Positions 1-8,502 of a stretch of DNA of 64,000 nt are shown piece after piece. Source of the stretch: Afipia sp. OHSU_II-C1 (GTDB taxonomy: Bacteria; Pseudomonadota; Alphaproteobacteria; Rhizobiales; Xanthobacteraceae). The stretch spans positions 124,001 to 188,000 of the forward strand of contig NZ_APJI01000023.1 of the NCBI RefSeq assembly GCF_000497575.1. Direction: 5' to 3'. Made by a program: the position numbers and the translations under genes. The first letter of the stretch is position 1. Each line of letters opens with the position of its first letter. The notes below the pieces were generated by a model, which was not told where the DNA came from, did no database searches, and worked only from the letters and a program-made list of their open reading frames with translations.

Positions 1-690
1 GTCCGCAACGGTGTGCACACCGCCAAGGCCTTGCAGCACGCTCACGAGTTCTTCCGCGATCTCGCCCTCGTAAAACGCTGCACGGCCTTCCTTCGCGATG
101 CGGCGCAGCGTCTTGCCGAGTGCCGGCTGGCTGCGCCGGTCACCAATCGCAGGCGCGACGCCGCCGGGGAGATAATGCGCTGTCGCCGCCGGATTGCTTT
201 CGAGCTTCGCACGGTTGCGCGACCAGTCCGACGCCACGCGCGGCGTGATGCGGAAACCGTTTTCAGCGGCATCGATCGCCGGCTTGAAGATCTCTTCCAG
301 CGATTTGCTGCCGTGCTTCGCAGCAAGCTTGCACCATGCATCGATCGCACCCGGAACGGTGACGCCTTCGATCGAGGTCGGTGTGAGCGCCTTCGCGCCC
401 TTGGCCATCGTGGCAGCGAGATCGGTCTTTGCCGGCGTGCGACCCGATCCATTGAGCGCCATCGGCGTGCCCGCCTTCGGTGAATAGATGACAAAGCAGT
501 CGCCGCCGATCCCGGTCATCTGCGGCTCGACCACGCCCTGCAAGGCAACCGCCGCAATGGCGGCGTCCATCGCGTTGCCGCCGGCTTTCAAAATGTCGAG
601 CGCGGCGAGAGTCGCCTGCGGGTGCGAGGTCGCGGCCATGCCGCGTTCCCCCACTGCGATGGAGCGGGACGGCGAGATGAAATTGCGCAT
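1..690 (-). CDS. ggt: Gamma-glutamyltransferase, N-terminal part (cut by window edge)
   Basis: The first 230 codons of a minus-strand gene that runs off the left edge. The protein starts MRNFISPSRS and goes straight into the family's N-terminal signature: early GERGMAATSHPQAT, then LKAGGNAMDAAIAA and MTGIGGDCFVIY, followed by the G-V-T-V-P-G-A-I-D-A-W block. These are hallmarks of gamma-glutamyltranspeptidases, N-terminal-nucleophile enzymes that cleave or transfer the gamma-glutamyl group of glutathione and related compounds. The self-cleavage threonine lies beyond the edge. No signal peptide is visible, so a cytoplasmic acylase-like member of the family is possible. The start is the ATG at 690; upstream lies only a short gap to the LysR gene on the same strand. 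Confidence 0.9.
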   Translation of the reverse strand, partial: MRNFISPSRSIAVGERGMAATSHPQATLAALDILKAGGNAMDAAIAAVALQGVVEPQMTGIGGDCFVIYSPKAGTPMALNGSGRTPAKTDLAATMAKGAKALTPTSIEGVTVPGAIDAWCKLAAKHGSKSLEEIFKPAIDAAENGFRITPRVASDWSRNRAKLESNPAATAHYLPGGVAPAIGDRRSQPALGKTLRRIAKEGRAAFYEGEIAEELVSVLQGLGGVHTVAD

Positions 691-772
691 TCAGGGAAAC
701 CTTCGAGGATGGAAACCCATGTTACGCAGACTTGGCTCGCCAATCCAGTGCGGAACAGGAACGTGATCGGAC

Positions 773-1696
773 TTAGCGGACCGCGCGTCTGGTGCGGCCA
801 AGCTTGTCGGCGAGAAAATCCGCCAGCACTTCGACACGCGCGGGGCGCGGCCCGCCTGGCGGCATCACCAGATGCACCGCGCCCTCGGGCTGTTTCCAGT
901 CCTTGAGGATGATTTCGAGTTGTCCCAACGCAATCGCGTCGCCGACGATGAAATCCGGCAGATCCGCGATCCCGAGCCCGGCCAGCAGCGCCGGCATGGC
1001 CGCTTCGCCGTTATTGACCCGCAGTTGTCCAGACGGCCGCACCGTCGCCTGCTCGCCCGCCGCATTGACGTAGTGCCAGACACCCGGTGTCGAGAAATAC
1101 GCGTAGCCGAAGCATTTGTGCTGAGCGAGATGCATCGGATGCGTCGGACGGCCATATTTCTTGAGATAGGACGGCGCCGCCACCGTGTAGCGCCGCATGT
1201 CGCTCAACCGGCGCGCAACGAGCGATGAATCCGGCAGGCGCGCGATGCGGATGCCGGCGTCGAAGCCGTCGCCGATCAGATCGACCATGGCATCGCTCAG
1301 ATGCAGGTCGATGGACACTTCGGGATAGGCGCTCAGAAACTCCGGCAGCAGCGGCGCAATGACCCGGACGCCATAGGTCATCGGCACAGCAAAGCGCACC
1401 AGACCGCGCGGCGCGGACGATTGCGCCAGCGCTTCGTTCTCCGCCGCCTCGCCGTCCATCAGAAGTCGTGCCGCACGCTCGGACAGTCTCTGGCCGGCAT
1501 CGGTCAGCGCCAGTTGCCGCGAGGTGCGGTTGAACAGCCGTGCGCCGAGCCGGTCCTCAAGACGGCTGACGGCCTTGGAAACAGTCGCCTTCGAAAGCGC
1601 CAGTTCGGTTGCAGCCCCTGCAAACGATCGCATTTCCACGACTTTGGCGAAGATCGCCAGCGCTTCGAAGTCCGGAAGCCTGGGCATGCGAGCCAT
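773..1696 (-). CDS. LysR-family transcriptional regulator
   Basis: A 307-residue LysR regulator. The N-terminal winged helix-turn-helix covers about residues 8-66 (F-A-G-A-A-T-E-L-A-L-S-K-A-T-V-S-K-A-V-S), followed by a linker helix and a periplasmic-binding-protein-like effector domain with the usual LGIADLPDF loop. It is transcribed away from the pirin gene, with 155 bases between the two starts. A perfect 9-base dyad lies just upstream of its own start, so autoregulation and control of pirin-wrbA are likely; this is inference from layout. ATG at 1687 (fourth codon) is an alternative start. The effector is unknown; the closest general group is the CrgA/AaeR type of LysR regulators. Confidence 0.88.
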   Translation of the reverse strand: MARMPRLPDFEALAIFAKVVEMRSFAGAATELALSKATVSKAVSRLEDRLGARLFNRTSRQLALTDAGQRLSERAARLLMDGEAAENEALAQSSAPRGLVRFAVPMTYGVRVIAPLLPEFLSAYPEVSIDLHLSDAMVDLIGDGFDAGIRIARLPDSSLVARRLSDMRRYTVAAPSYLKKYGRPTHPMHLAQHKCFGYAYFSTPGVWHYVNAAGEQATVRPSGQLRVNNGEAAMPALLAGLGIADLPDFIVGDAIALGQLEIILKDWKQPEGAVHLVMPPGGPRPARVEVLADFLADKLGRTRRAVR

Positions 1697-1711
1697 CCCT
1701 CATGTGTCAAA

Positions 1712-1734
1712 TATGGAAACAATGAGTTTCCATA
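1712..1734. promoter_or_regulatory. Perfect dyad, probable LysR operator
   Basis: TATGGAAAC, five bases, then GTTTCCATA: a perfect 9+9 inverted repeat ending 15 bases upstream of the LysR start and about 120 bases upstream of the pirin start. A further GTTTCTAT-like half-site follows at once. It does not have the standard T-N11-A spacing at its centre, so the assignment to this LysR protein rests on position. Confidence 0.6.
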
Positions 1735-1851
1735 GTTTCTATTTATGCACCATTCGGGAGCGCTTATCCATAACCCATCGAATTCGAGGTTACCCACGGT
1801 GCATCACGCACCCGGCGGTCACCTCAAGCACATTCAACGAAGGAATATTCC

Positions 1852-2550
1852 ATGATCGAACTTCGGCCATTCAACAAACTCGGCAGCGCCAATCACGGCT
1901 GGCTCAAGGCGAAGCATCACTTTTCGTTCGGCAGCCACTATGACCCGAACAATATGAATCACGGCAGCCTGCGCGTCTGGAACGACGATGAGATTGCGCC
2001 GAACACCGGCTTCCCTGCGCATCCCCATGCCAACATGGAAATCATCACCTTCGTTCGCGAAGGCGCGATCACGCATCAGGACTCGCTCGGCAACAAGGGC
2101 CGCACCGAGGCAGGCGATGTGCAGGTGATGAGCGCAGGCTCGGGCATCCGCCACTCCGAGTACAATCTTGAACCGGTGACGACCAAGATCTTCCAGATCT
2201 GGATCGAGCCGACGCAGGAAGGCGGACAGCCGTGCTGGGGCGCGAAGCCGTTCCCGAAGGCCGACCGCTCCGGCAAGTTCGTCACCATCGCCAGCGGCTT
2301 CAAGGCCGACAACGATGCGCTGCCGATCCGCGCCGACGCTCGCGTGCTGGCAACAACGCTGAAGGCCGGCGAGACCGCTGAGTATGCGCTCGGCGAGACG
2401 CGCTACGGCTATCTCGTTCCGGCGCTCGGCAGCATTGAGGTCAACGGCGTGCGCGCCAATGCCCGCGACGGCGTCGCGGTCCAGAAAGAAGCGTCGGTGA
2501 AAGTCACCGCGCTCGAAGACACCGAACTCGTTCTCGTGGATGCGGCTTAA
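1852..2550 (+). CDS. Pirin family protein (bicupin, YhaK-like)
   Basis: A 232-residue bicupin. The metal-site residues of pirins are all present: His57 and His59 in [11 protein letters not shown], and His101 and Glu103 in GIRHSEYN. Several bacterial pirins show quercetinase activity or act as redox-sensing iron proteins; which applies here cannot be read from sequence. The start at 1852 has an AAGGAA ribosome site seven bases upstream. It is divergent from the LysR gene and followed 58 bases later by wrbA, then a haloperoxidase-like hydrolase. That grouping suggests a role in quinone or oxidative stress under the LysR protein. Confidence 0.92.
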   Translation: MIELRPFNKLGSANHGWLKAKHHFSFGSHYDPNNMNHGSLRVWNDDEIAPNTGFPAHPHANMEIITFVREGAITHQDSLGNKGRTEAGDVQVMSAGSGIRHSEYNLEPVTTKIFQIWIEPTQEGGQPCWGAKPFPKADRSGKFVTIASGFKADNDALPIRADARVLATTLKAGETAEYALGETRYGYLVPALGSIEVNGVRANARDGVAVQKEASVKVTALEDTELVLVDAA

Positions 2551-2608
2551 GCCGCATCCATTCCCTCTCGCCAATCCCCATTCAACCCTGAAAACTAAGG
2601 AGGCCATC

Positions 2609-3208
2609 ATGGCCAAGGTTCTTGTTCTTTACTATTCGGCTTACGGACACATTGAAGCGATGGCGAACGCCGTCGCCGAGGGCGCACGCGAAGCCGGCGC
2701 CACCGTTGACATCAAGCGCGTGCCTGAACTGGTGCCGCCCGAGGTCGCGAAGGCTTCGTACTACAAGGTCGATCAGGCCGCGCCGGTCGCCAAGATCGAG
2801 GATCTTGTAAACTACGACGCGATCATCGTCGGCACCGGCACCCGCTTTGGCCGCATCTCGTCGCAGATGGCCAACTTCCTCGATCAGGCCGGCGGCCTGT
2901 GGGCGAAGGGCGCGTTGCACGGCAAGGTCGGCGGTGCGTTCAGTTCATCCGCCACCCAGCACGGCGGCCAGGAGACCACGCTGTTCTCGATCATCACCAA
3001 CCTGCTGCACTTCGGCATGGTCGTGGTCGGCCTGAACTACGGTTTCGCCGGACAGATGGGTGTCAAGGAAGTCACCGGCGGCTCGCCCTACGGCGCGACC
3101 ACCATCACCGACGGCGACGGCAGCCGCCAGCCGAGCGCGAACGAACTTGCGGGTGCCCGCTATCAGGGCAAGACCATCGCGGAAACCGCGAAGAAGCTGC
3201 ACGGCTGA
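2609..3208 (+). CDS. wrbA: NAD(P)H:quinone oxidoreductase, WrbA type
   Basis: A 199-residue flavodoxin-like protein of exactly the WrbA length. The FMN phosphate-binding loop is seen in [15 protein letters not shown], and later blocks [17 protein letters not shown] and [17 protein letters not shown] are typical of the family. It reduces quinones by two electrons, avoiding semiquinones. I chose the ATG at 2609, preceded by AAGGAGGCC, over the in-frame ATG at 2540, which lies inside the pirin gene and would add 23 residues not found in the family. Probably co-transcribed with pirin; a strong terminator follows. Confidence 0.95.
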   Translation: MAKVLVLYYSAYGHIEAMANAVAEGAREAGATVDIKRVPELVPPEVAKASYYKVDQAAPVAKIEDLVNYDAIIVGTGTRFGRISSQMANFLDQAGGLWAKGALHGKVGGAFSSSATQHGGQETTLFSIITNLLHFGMVVVGLNYGFAGQMGVKEVTGGSPYGATTITDGDGSRQPSANELAGARYQGKTIAETAKKLHG

Positions 3209-3231
3209 TCGAAGCGGCATAGACACGCAAC

Positions 3232-3263
3232 AAAGGCGGCGCTGGCAGCAGCGCCGCCTTTTT
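3232..3263 (+). terminator. Rho-independent terminator after wrbA
   Basis: A 12-base-pair stem (AAAGGCGGCGCT paired with AGCGCCGCCTTT) with a six-base loop, running into a T tract. Confidence 0.9.
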
Positions 3264-3311
3264 CATGCTCCGGCATCAAAAACCCGAAAGAGCAAAAAAG
3301 GAAAAAACACG

Positions 3312-3518
3312 ATGCGTTTGTCGAAAGCCCGCGTCTCAAAAAGAGGCCAATATGACATTCTCAGGCGTAACAGCAGACTGCCTGGATTTTCCGCGCAAAT
3401 AACGGCACCCGCTCATGTCATCGAAACAGTGAACGAGCTATCGTATCAAGGGTGCCACCCGATTAGCCGGCTCGTTCTCGGGAAGCTGAAAGGACAAAAC
3501 GAATATGCCTACGATTAA
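3312..3518 (+). CDS. Possible small protein, 68 residues, unknown
   Basis: An ATG at 3312 follows an AAGGAAAA ribosome-site-like stretch by six bases and opens a 68-residue basic reading frame (starts [15 protein letters not shown]). Its stop codon lies 14 bases inside the next gene, the hydrolase starting at 3505, an arrangement that would allow coupling. I recognise no family, and codon use is less GC-biased than in the neighbours. The stretch could equally be the untranslated leader of the hydrolase. Low confidence. Confidence 0.25.
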   Translation: MRLSKARVSKRGQYDILRRNSRLPGFSAQITAPAHVIETVNELSYQGCHPISRLVLGKLKGQNEYAYD

Positions 3519-4329
3519 AACCAAAGACGGCGTTGAGATTTTCTACAAGGACTGGGGCTCGGGACAACCGATCGTTTTCAGTCACGGCTGGCCTCTGTCG
3601 TCGGACGACTGGGACACGCAGATGCTGTTCTTCCTGGGCAAGGGCTTTCGCGTCATCGCTCACGACAGACGCGGTCACGGCCGCTCGGCACAGGTGGCCG
3701 ACGGCCACGACATGGATCACTACGCTGACGATCTGGCCGCGCTGACCGCGCATCTCGATTTGAAAAACGCGGTGCATGTCGGCCATTCGACCGGCGGCGG
3801 TGAAGTGGTGCACTACATCGCACGCCACGGCGAAAGCCGGGTCGCAAAAGCCGCCATCATTGCCGCCGTTCCACCACTGATGGTGAAAACCGCATCGAAT
3901 CCCGGCGGCTTGCCAAAGGACGTGTTCGACGGATTGCAGGCGCAGACGGCGACCAACCGCGCGCAGTTCTATCGCGATCTGCCGGCCGGACCGTTCTACG
4001 GGTATAACCGGCCGGGCGCGAAGCCGTCGGAAGGCATCATCCAGAACTGGTGGCGTCAGGGCATGATGGGCAGCGCCAAGGCTCACTATGACGGCATCGT
4101 CGCCTTCTCGCAGACCGACTTCACCGAGGATCTGAAGAAGATCAACGTTCCCGTTCTGGTGATGCACGGCGACGACGACCAGATCGTGCCCTATGCCGAT
4201 TCAGGACCGCTGTCCGCCAAGCTGCTGAAGAACGGTACGCTCAAAACCTACAAGGGCTTTCCGCACGGCATGCCCACAACGGAAGCCGAAACGATCAACG
4301 CCGATCTCCTGGCGTTCATCAAAAGCTGA
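3505..4329 (+). CDS. Alpha/beta hydrolase, cofactor-free haloperoxidase type
   Basis: A 274-residue alpha/beta hydrolase closest to the non-haem chloroperoxidases (perhydrolases/esterases). The nucleophile elbow is GHSTGG with Ser95; the acid is in HGDDDQIVP (about Asp225) and the base is His254 in GFPHGM. The oxyanion HGWP motif is at 27-30. Such enzymes make peracids from short carboxylic acids and peroxide, or act as esterases. An AAAGGA ribosome site precedes the ATG. It sits downstream of pirin and wrbA but behind a terminator, so it has its own promoter. Substrate unknown. Confidence 0.88.
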   Translation: MPTIKTKDGVEIFYKDWGSGQPIVFSHGWPLSSDDWDTQMLFFLGKGFRVIAHDRRGHGRSAQVADGHDMDHYADDLAALTAHLDLKNAVHVGHSTGGGEVVHYIARHGESRVAKAAIIAAVPPLMVKTASNPGGLPKDVFDGLQAQTATNRAQFYRDLPAGPFYGYNRPGAKPSEGIIQNWWRQGMMGSAKAHYDGIVAFSQTDFTEDLKKINVPVLVMHGDDDQIVPYADSGPLSAKLLKNGTLKTYKGFPHGMPTTEAETINADLLAFIKS

Positions 4330-4347
4330 CAGCAAACTGCCAAATGC

Positions 4348-4378
4348 AAAAGGCCCGCTCGTTGAGCGGGCCTTTTCT
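4348..4378 (+). terminator. Rho-independent terminator after the hydrolase
   Basis: A 13-base-pair stem, AAAAGGCCCGCTC with GAGCGGGCCTTTT, closing on a GTT loop. Confidence 0.9.
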
Positions 4379-4462
4379 GTTGTTCGGAGATTATCGCGTC
4401 TGCCGACGGAACCCATGGCGGGTCAGACAGTTGTCGGTCCATCAGCCCCGGAGAACATGACA

Positions 4463-4831
4463 ATGGACAAGGATCGGATCACTGGCGCCGCGAAAGACGC
4501 CGCAGGAAAAATCGAAGGCGCATTCGGGCGCGCAACGAGCGATGCATCCGCGGAGGCTTCGGGGCGTGCACGCGAGGCCGCCGGAACGGTGCAAAATCTG
4601 TACGGCCAGGCGAAGGACGCCGCCCGTGACATCGGTGACGCCGCAAGCGGGTATGCGAAGGAAGCTCTCGATACCGGCAGCGATATTTATCGCGACGGCA
4701 ATAAAGCGGTCGCATCCGCCGTTCGCGAGCAACCGCTCGGTGCATTGCTCGTTGCGGGTGCGGTCGGCTTCGCGCTTGCCTTGATGCTGAACCGTCAGCC
4801 GCGCCGGCGAACGCTGCGCAGCTATTACTGA
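4463..4831 (+). CDS. CsbD-like stress protein with C-terminal membrane segment
   Basis: A 122-residue protein. The N-terminal part (MDKDRITGAAKDAAGKIEGAFG) matches the start of CsbD-family stress proteins. An alanine-rich amphipathic stretch follows with repeated AKDAA/GYAKEA-like heptads. The C-terminus has one hydrophobic segment (PLGALLVAGAVGFALALML) and a basic RRR tail, as in YqjD/ElaB-type membrane-anchored proteins. The start at 4463 has a GGAGA site eight bases upstream; ATG 4457 or 4415 are less well placed. Probably a general-stress gene, but no stress promoter can be proved here. A hairpin terminator follows. Confidence 0.75.
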   Translation: MDKDRITGAAKDAAGKIEGAFGRATSDASAEASGRAREAAGTVQNLYGQAKDAARDIGDAASGYAKEALDTGSDIYRDGNKAVASAVREQPLGALLVAGAVGFALALMLNRQPRRRTLRSYY

Positions 4832-4848
4832 CCGCGGACAAGAGAATG

Positions 4849-4878
4849 CAACGGGCGCGCCGTAATGCGCGCCCGTTG
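4849..4878 (+). terminator. Hairpin, probable terminator after the CsbD-like gene
   Basis: A 12-base-pair stem (CAACGGGCGCGC with GCGCGCCCGTTG) and a six-base loop; the T tract after it is weak. Confidence 0.65.
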
Positions 4879-5035
4879 ATGTTTGCGCAAAATGAGAAAT
4901 GATTGCACTGCACCCTGAACCAACAGGCGCTCGCTTGCGCCCAATGGACGGGCGTGTCCGCGTTGTGCCCTACCTGCGTTCAGGATATATCCAGTCCCAT
5001 AGCTTTCTGAATTTCATCGGGACGGGGGTCTTGCA

Positions 5036-5536
5036 ATGTTCAGGTTTACTGGATTGACCGCGGCGATCGTTGCGTTCGGAGTTATCATCAGCGCTCCCGT
5101 TGCACATGCGGGCACATGGGAAGACGGCCTGAAGGCCTTCGCCCGCAAGGAATATGCCGCCGCGGCGAAATTGTTTCGCCCGCTTGCGGAAAAGGGAAAT
5201 GCCGTCGCGCAGTATCGCATCGCCCTGATGCACAAAATGGGTCTTGGTGTTTCCAAGGACCGCAAGCAGGCCCAGAAGTGGAGCCGGCTCGCGGCGAAGC
5301 AGGGCAATCCGGAGGCGCAGGTGCTGCTCGGAAGCCTGTACTACACGGGCGAGGGCAAGGAATCCGAAGACATCGAGAAGGCGTACATGTGGTACGACGT
5401 CGCCGCGATGCAGGGGAATGACGAGGCCAAGAAGGAACTTGCCGCCGTGTCGAGCCAGCTCACGTCACAGCAGATCGCGGAAGCACGTGCGAAAGCACAG
5501 AAGTGCGCTTCCTCCGGCTATCAGCAGTGCGATTGA
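5036..5536 (+). CDS. Exported Sel1-repeat protein
   Basis: A 166-residue protein with a signal peptide (about residues 1-25, cleavage after AHA-G) followed by Sel1-like/TPR helices: AAKLFRPLAEKGNAVAQYRIALMHKMGLGV, then KWSRLAAKQGNPEAQVLLGSLYYTGEG and YMWYDVAAMQGNDEAKKEL. Such short Sel1 proteins are periplasmic adaptors; partners are unknown. The C-terminus ends with two cysteines (KCASSGYQQCD) that could form a disulphide. The gene stands alone, with terminators on both sides. Confidence 0.85.
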   Translation: MFRFTGLTAAIVAFGVIISAPVAHAGTWEDGLKAFARKEYAAAAKLFRPLAEKGNAVAQYRIALMHKMGLGVSKDRKQAQKWSRLAAKQGNPEAQVLLGSLYYTGEGKESEDIEKAYMWYDVAAMQGNDEAKKELAAVSSQLTSQQIAEARAKAQKCASSGYQQCD

Positions 5537-5577
5537 ACTGAACGCCAAACAGGCGACGACGTGATTTGTGAAATCAG

Positions 5578-5603
5578 GCCCGGCCTTGCGCCGGGCTTTT
5601 ATT
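5578..5603 (+). terminator. Rho-independent terminator after the Sel1 gene
   Basis: GCCCGGC, five-base loop, GCCGGGC, then TTTTATTT. It overlaps the 3' end of the opposite-strand DUF3606 gene. Confidence 0.8.
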
Positions 5604-5796
5604 TGCCGAGATGCCGGCGCACAGCGGCAACAGACGGACCGACCTCGTCGATCGCAGAGGCGAGATCCTGCGGCGAAACGCTGAGGCGATAGGCCCAGTA
5701 TCCGGTGGAGGCGTCATCCGTCGTGTCGATCATAGGGGCGGGACGCGCACCGAGATTCGACGACAGCATGGACGCGACTGTCACAAGGCGGAGCAT
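5599..5796 (-). CDS. DUF3606 family small protein
   Basis: A protein of up to 65 residues whose C-terminal half (GYWAYRLSVSPQDLASAIDEVGPSVAAVRRHLGK) fits the DUF3606 pattern: an aromatic-W pair, GVSxxxLxxAV and VGxSxxxVxxxL. The function of this family is not known; members are small and widespread in rhizobia. The start is uncertain, because ATG codons at 5796, 5769 and 5733 are all in frame and none has a good ribosome site. The family alignment favours one of the two upstream ones. Confidence 0.6.
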   Translation of the reverse strand: MLRLVTVASMLSSNLGARPAPMIDTTDDASTGYWAYRLSVSPQDLASAIDEVGPSVAAVRRHLGK

Positions 5797-5924
5797 GTCT
5801 CAAGCTACCACGGAACCGCCCTGCCCACACGCGATGGCGCACCTCAGCGTTAATGAGGATGAAATTTGCGTGGGCCCGCATCGGGTTCGGTTGCTATAAT
5901 CGGCGTCCAACGCATCGTCGAGGC

Positions 5925-6254
5925 ATGGCATTGGCTCAACCGTTCATGGTCTCCATCCCCCACAAGCTGGGGAAGGAAGAAGCGACCCGCCGCCTCAAGG
6001 CCGGGCTCGGCAGCGTCCGCTCCGAATACGGAAAAATTCTTCAGGTCAACGAAGAGATCTGGAGCGGCGATCGTCTCGCATTCCAGGTAACCGCACTGAA
6101 GCAACAGGTCCGTGGAACGATCGAGGTGGCGGAGGATCACGTCAAGCTTGAGGTGATGCTGCCATGGCTGCTCGCAGGCCTTGCTCATGGCATCCAGGCA
6201 ACGATCCGCTCGCGCGCAACGCGCATGCTGGAGAAAAAAACAACGGACGTCTGA
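5925..6254 (+). CDS. Polyhydroxyalkanoic acid system family protein
   Basis: A 109-residue protein matching the small family found with polyhydroxyalkanoate granules (PHA_gran_rgn type): VSIPHKLGKEEATRRLKAGLG, a central LAFQVTALKQQVRGTIEVAEDHVKLEVMLPWLL, and an arginine-rich helix at the C-terminus. The exact role is undefined. A TATAAT hexamer at 5895-5900 is a possible -10 box, but no good -35 box stands at 16-18 bases. No PHA synthase or phasin gene lies nearby, so the family name is the only link to PHA. ATG 5925 fits the family length; ATG 5946 is an alternative. Confidence 0.75.
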   Translation: MALAQPFMVSIPHKLGKEEATRRLKAGLGSVRSEYGKILQVNEEIWSGDRLAFQVTALKQQVRGTIEVAEDHVKLEVMLPWLLAGLAHGIQATIRSRATRMLEKKTTDV

Positions 6255-6402
6255 TCAAGAACAAGGCCCCGCCTCACTGCAAGGCCTTTCTAATTCCAAA
6301 ATACGGCAGGACGGACGTATCAGCGCCTTCAGGGCCCTGGATACGAGAACGCCCGCCGGCCACAAGACCGGCCAGACAGAGTGGCTAGGCAATGAACCTC
6401 GA

Positions 6403-8193
6403 TCAGTTCGCCTGCGGATTCCACATCCTGTAGACCAGCGACACGCGGTAAGCCTCGTTAACGATTCGATGCGAACTGCCCGAACTCGCGAACGAGTTGG
6501 TCGTCAGGTTTCCAATGGTTCCGCCAAACCCTGCGCCGCCGGTCGGCGCATGGTTCCAGACATAGGTATCGCGAAGATACTCGCCGCGAACGAAGAAATT
6601 ATCCGAGGCCTTGAACTCCGCGCCGACACCCACCGAACTGCCGAGTATCTGCTCGAGATCATGTTGCCTCAACACTGTCGCAGCGCCAACCAGCGGAAAA
6701 CTCGGCTGCGAGATCACCATACCGCCGGCCGATGAGCCTATCGATCCCGCAACTTCGCCATACGACCATCCGCTCGATGCGAACACCGACAATTGCGGAG
6801 TTACAACAAAGCCGAACTGGAAGCGGATATGGTTTTTGCTCTCGACGGAGAGGTTTCCGGCCATCGCGAAGCCGAGGCAAGCGGTGGACGGCGAGAAAAA
6901 GTAGCATGTCTGATCGCGGCCGCCTTCGCCACCAAACTGGCCAGGGCTTTTTTTGCTGGTGAGCCGGTCAAGTGATTCCAGTTCCAGATCCGCTTCGATG
7001 CCGAGCCAGAAGCGGTTCAACTGGGCACGGTAACCGATCAGGATATGGCCGCCAGTGCTGTCCAGAGTACGCGCCAGATCGAAACGATTCGAATACAAGG
7101 CATTTGTATTTGCATCAAAGAAAGACAGCCGCGCGGCATCGACGTCGCGGATTCGATAGTTGTTCTGCGTGAGTCCGCCGCCAACATAAAAGCCAGCCCA
7201 GGTGTTGGCATAGAGTTCCGGCGCAGACGTGAAGTGCGCAAGATCGAGCAGCGCGCCGTTGCCGGACAGGCCGTTTGGATCAAAACGATAGATCAGCGAG
7301 CCGCGGATCGTTTCATTGATGATGTTCGCCTTCCCGCCCGGCGTGTTCATCGACAGGAAATTTCCGTTCACCGTCGCCTGAACGGCGGCAGGATCAACAT
7401 CCAGACTATACCGGTCCTGAAGATATTCCAGACGGGCGACAATGTTTGGCGTGACCTTGGCCTGAATGCCGCCGCCGAAAGATGTGCCGACCAGGAGCTT
7501 GTTGGGCGAGATCGAATTTGCCGATGTAATGACGGGGGTTCCCGGCGACGATGTCAAGGTGAAGCCTACATGAGCACCGACGTCGTTGCTGCGCGCGAAA
7601 GCCGCGCCGCCGCTCACGAATCCCATAAGACTGGGCGTGATCTCGAAGCCGGCGATAGCGCGCAGATGCCCGAGCGTTTCGACGTAGCCGAAAACGCTTG
7701 GCTGGCCGCAGATAAAGTTGCCGGTCGAACCAACGCCGCAGGCGCCGCCTTCCGAACCGAAGGGCACATCCCAGAGCGATCGCGCACCGAATGTATAGTC
7801 CCCTTCGACACCGAACAGCGCGCGGTCGAACTGCGCCAGATAGCCGCCGAGCACATGGCCCTTGTTGATGTAGTCCTGGGTCTGGAGTTTGTAGGTATCG
7901 GTCGTATCCTGGCCGAAAGTCCCGTCCAGAAAGGCGGTCCCCAGACCTGCATGGTCGATCCTGCTTCTTTCGCGGCCATAACCAGCACCGATGTAAAAGC
8001 CAGCCCATGATGGCCCGACGGCAACGGGAGGCGCGGGAGAAACAGGTTGCGCGGCCATTGCATCGCCCGCTGGCGAATTCCGGATCGCGGCTGCACGTTC
8101 GGCGAACGACGAACGATCGGTGGTTTGAGCTGATGCGGGCAGCGCCGAAAAGGCAAGCACCGCGATCGCCGATAAAACGGCTGTTTTGGTCAT
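6403..8193 (-). CDS. Outer-membrane protein with two tandem Omp25-like beta barrels
   Basis: A 596-residue protein with a signal peptide (residues 1-22, cut after ASA). It has two successive barrel domains of the Omp25/OmpA-like type that usually occurs singly at about 200-280 residues. Barrel 1 begins WAGFYIGAGYG at about 63 and ends in an amphipathic strand ETIRGSLIYRF near 295-304. Barrel 2 begins WAGFYVGGGL at about 332 and ends NEAYRVSLVYRM near the C-terminus. Each has alternating strands such as GHVLGGYLAQFDRALFGVEGDY and GHILIGYRAQLNRFWLGIEADL. Both barrels look intact. This implies duplication and fusion; function could be structural or porin-like. Monocistronic. Confidence 0.85.
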   Translation of the reverse strand: MTKTAVLSAIAVLAFSALPASAQTTDRSSFAERAAAIRNSPAGDAMAAQPVSPAPPVAVGPSWAGFYIGAGYGRERSRIDHAGLGTAFLDGTFGQDTTDTYKLQTQDYINKGHVLGGYLAQFDRALFGVEGDYTFGARSLWDVPFGSEGGACGVGSTGNFICGQPSVFGYVETLGHLRAIAGFEITPSLMGFVSGGAAFARSNDVGAHVGFTLTSSPGTPVITSANSISPNKLLVGTSFGGGIQAKVTPNIVARLEYLQDRYSLDVDPAAVQATVNGNFLSMNTPGGKANIINETIRGSLIYRFDPNGLSGNGALLDLAHFTSAPELYANTWAGFYVGGGLTQNNYRIRDVDAARLSFFDANTNALYSNRFDLARTLDSTGGHILIGYRAQLNRFWLGIEADLELESLDRLTSKKSPGQFGGEGGRDQTCYFFSPSTACLGFAMAGNLSVESKNHIRFQFGFVVTPQLSVFASSGWSYGEVAGSIGSSAGGMVISQPSFPLVGAATVLRQHDLEQILGSSVGVGAEFKASDNFFVRGEYLRDTYVWNHAPTGGAGFGGTIGNLTTNSFASSGSSHRIVNEAYRVSLVYRMWNPQAN

Positions 8194-8321
8194 GAAATCC
8201 CCCAGTCCCCGCGGGAACCGTAAGGCGGCGTCTGGGAGTTAACAATTCTTGACGAGCCGAACCGCGGATTTGGAAGTCCGCTGTTCCCTGAAAATCACAA
8301 GGTTGCGTGTTTTGAGAACAA

Positions 8322-8396
8322 TGGTGGGCGCGACAGGGATCGAACCTGTGACCCCCTCGATGTCAACGAGGTGCTCTCCCGCTGAGCTACGCGCCC
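8322..8396 (-). tRNA. tRNA-Val (anticodon GAC)
   Basis: The minus strand folds as a complete tRNA. The acceptor GGGCGCG pairs with CGCGCCC, followed by discriminator A and an encoded CCA. The D arm is GCTCAGCGGGAGAGC; the anticodon arm is CCTCG-TTGACAT-CGAGG, giving anticodon GAC; the T arm holds GGTTCGATCC. Length 75 with CCA. It reads GUC/GUU valine codons. Confidence 0.96.
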
Positions 8397-8424
8397 TTAA
8401 AGACCACTTGTGCCGGGATGCGTC

Positions 8425-8453
8425 CCTATATCGGCTTGGATCGCCGCAGGCAA
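8425..8453 (-). promoter_or_regulatory. Probable sigma-70 promoter of tRNA-Val
   Basis: On the minus strand TTGCCT and TATAGG are 17 bases apart and end about 29 bases before the tRNA. This is good spacing for a housekeeping promoter. Confidence 0.5.
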
Positions 8454-8502
8454 GGACGGGAAACCGTGTTTTCGGGCAAATTTGCCCCCCGAATCGGCGT
8501 CC

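Noticed and set aside
6264..6289. AAGGCC / GGCCTT as a terminator after the PHA-related gene
   Set aside because: The loop is 14 bases and the T run short; not convincing.
8474..8487. GGGCAAATTTGCCC palindrome downstream of cpdR as a terminator
   Set aside because: The stem has no room for a loop and no T tract follows on the minus strand.
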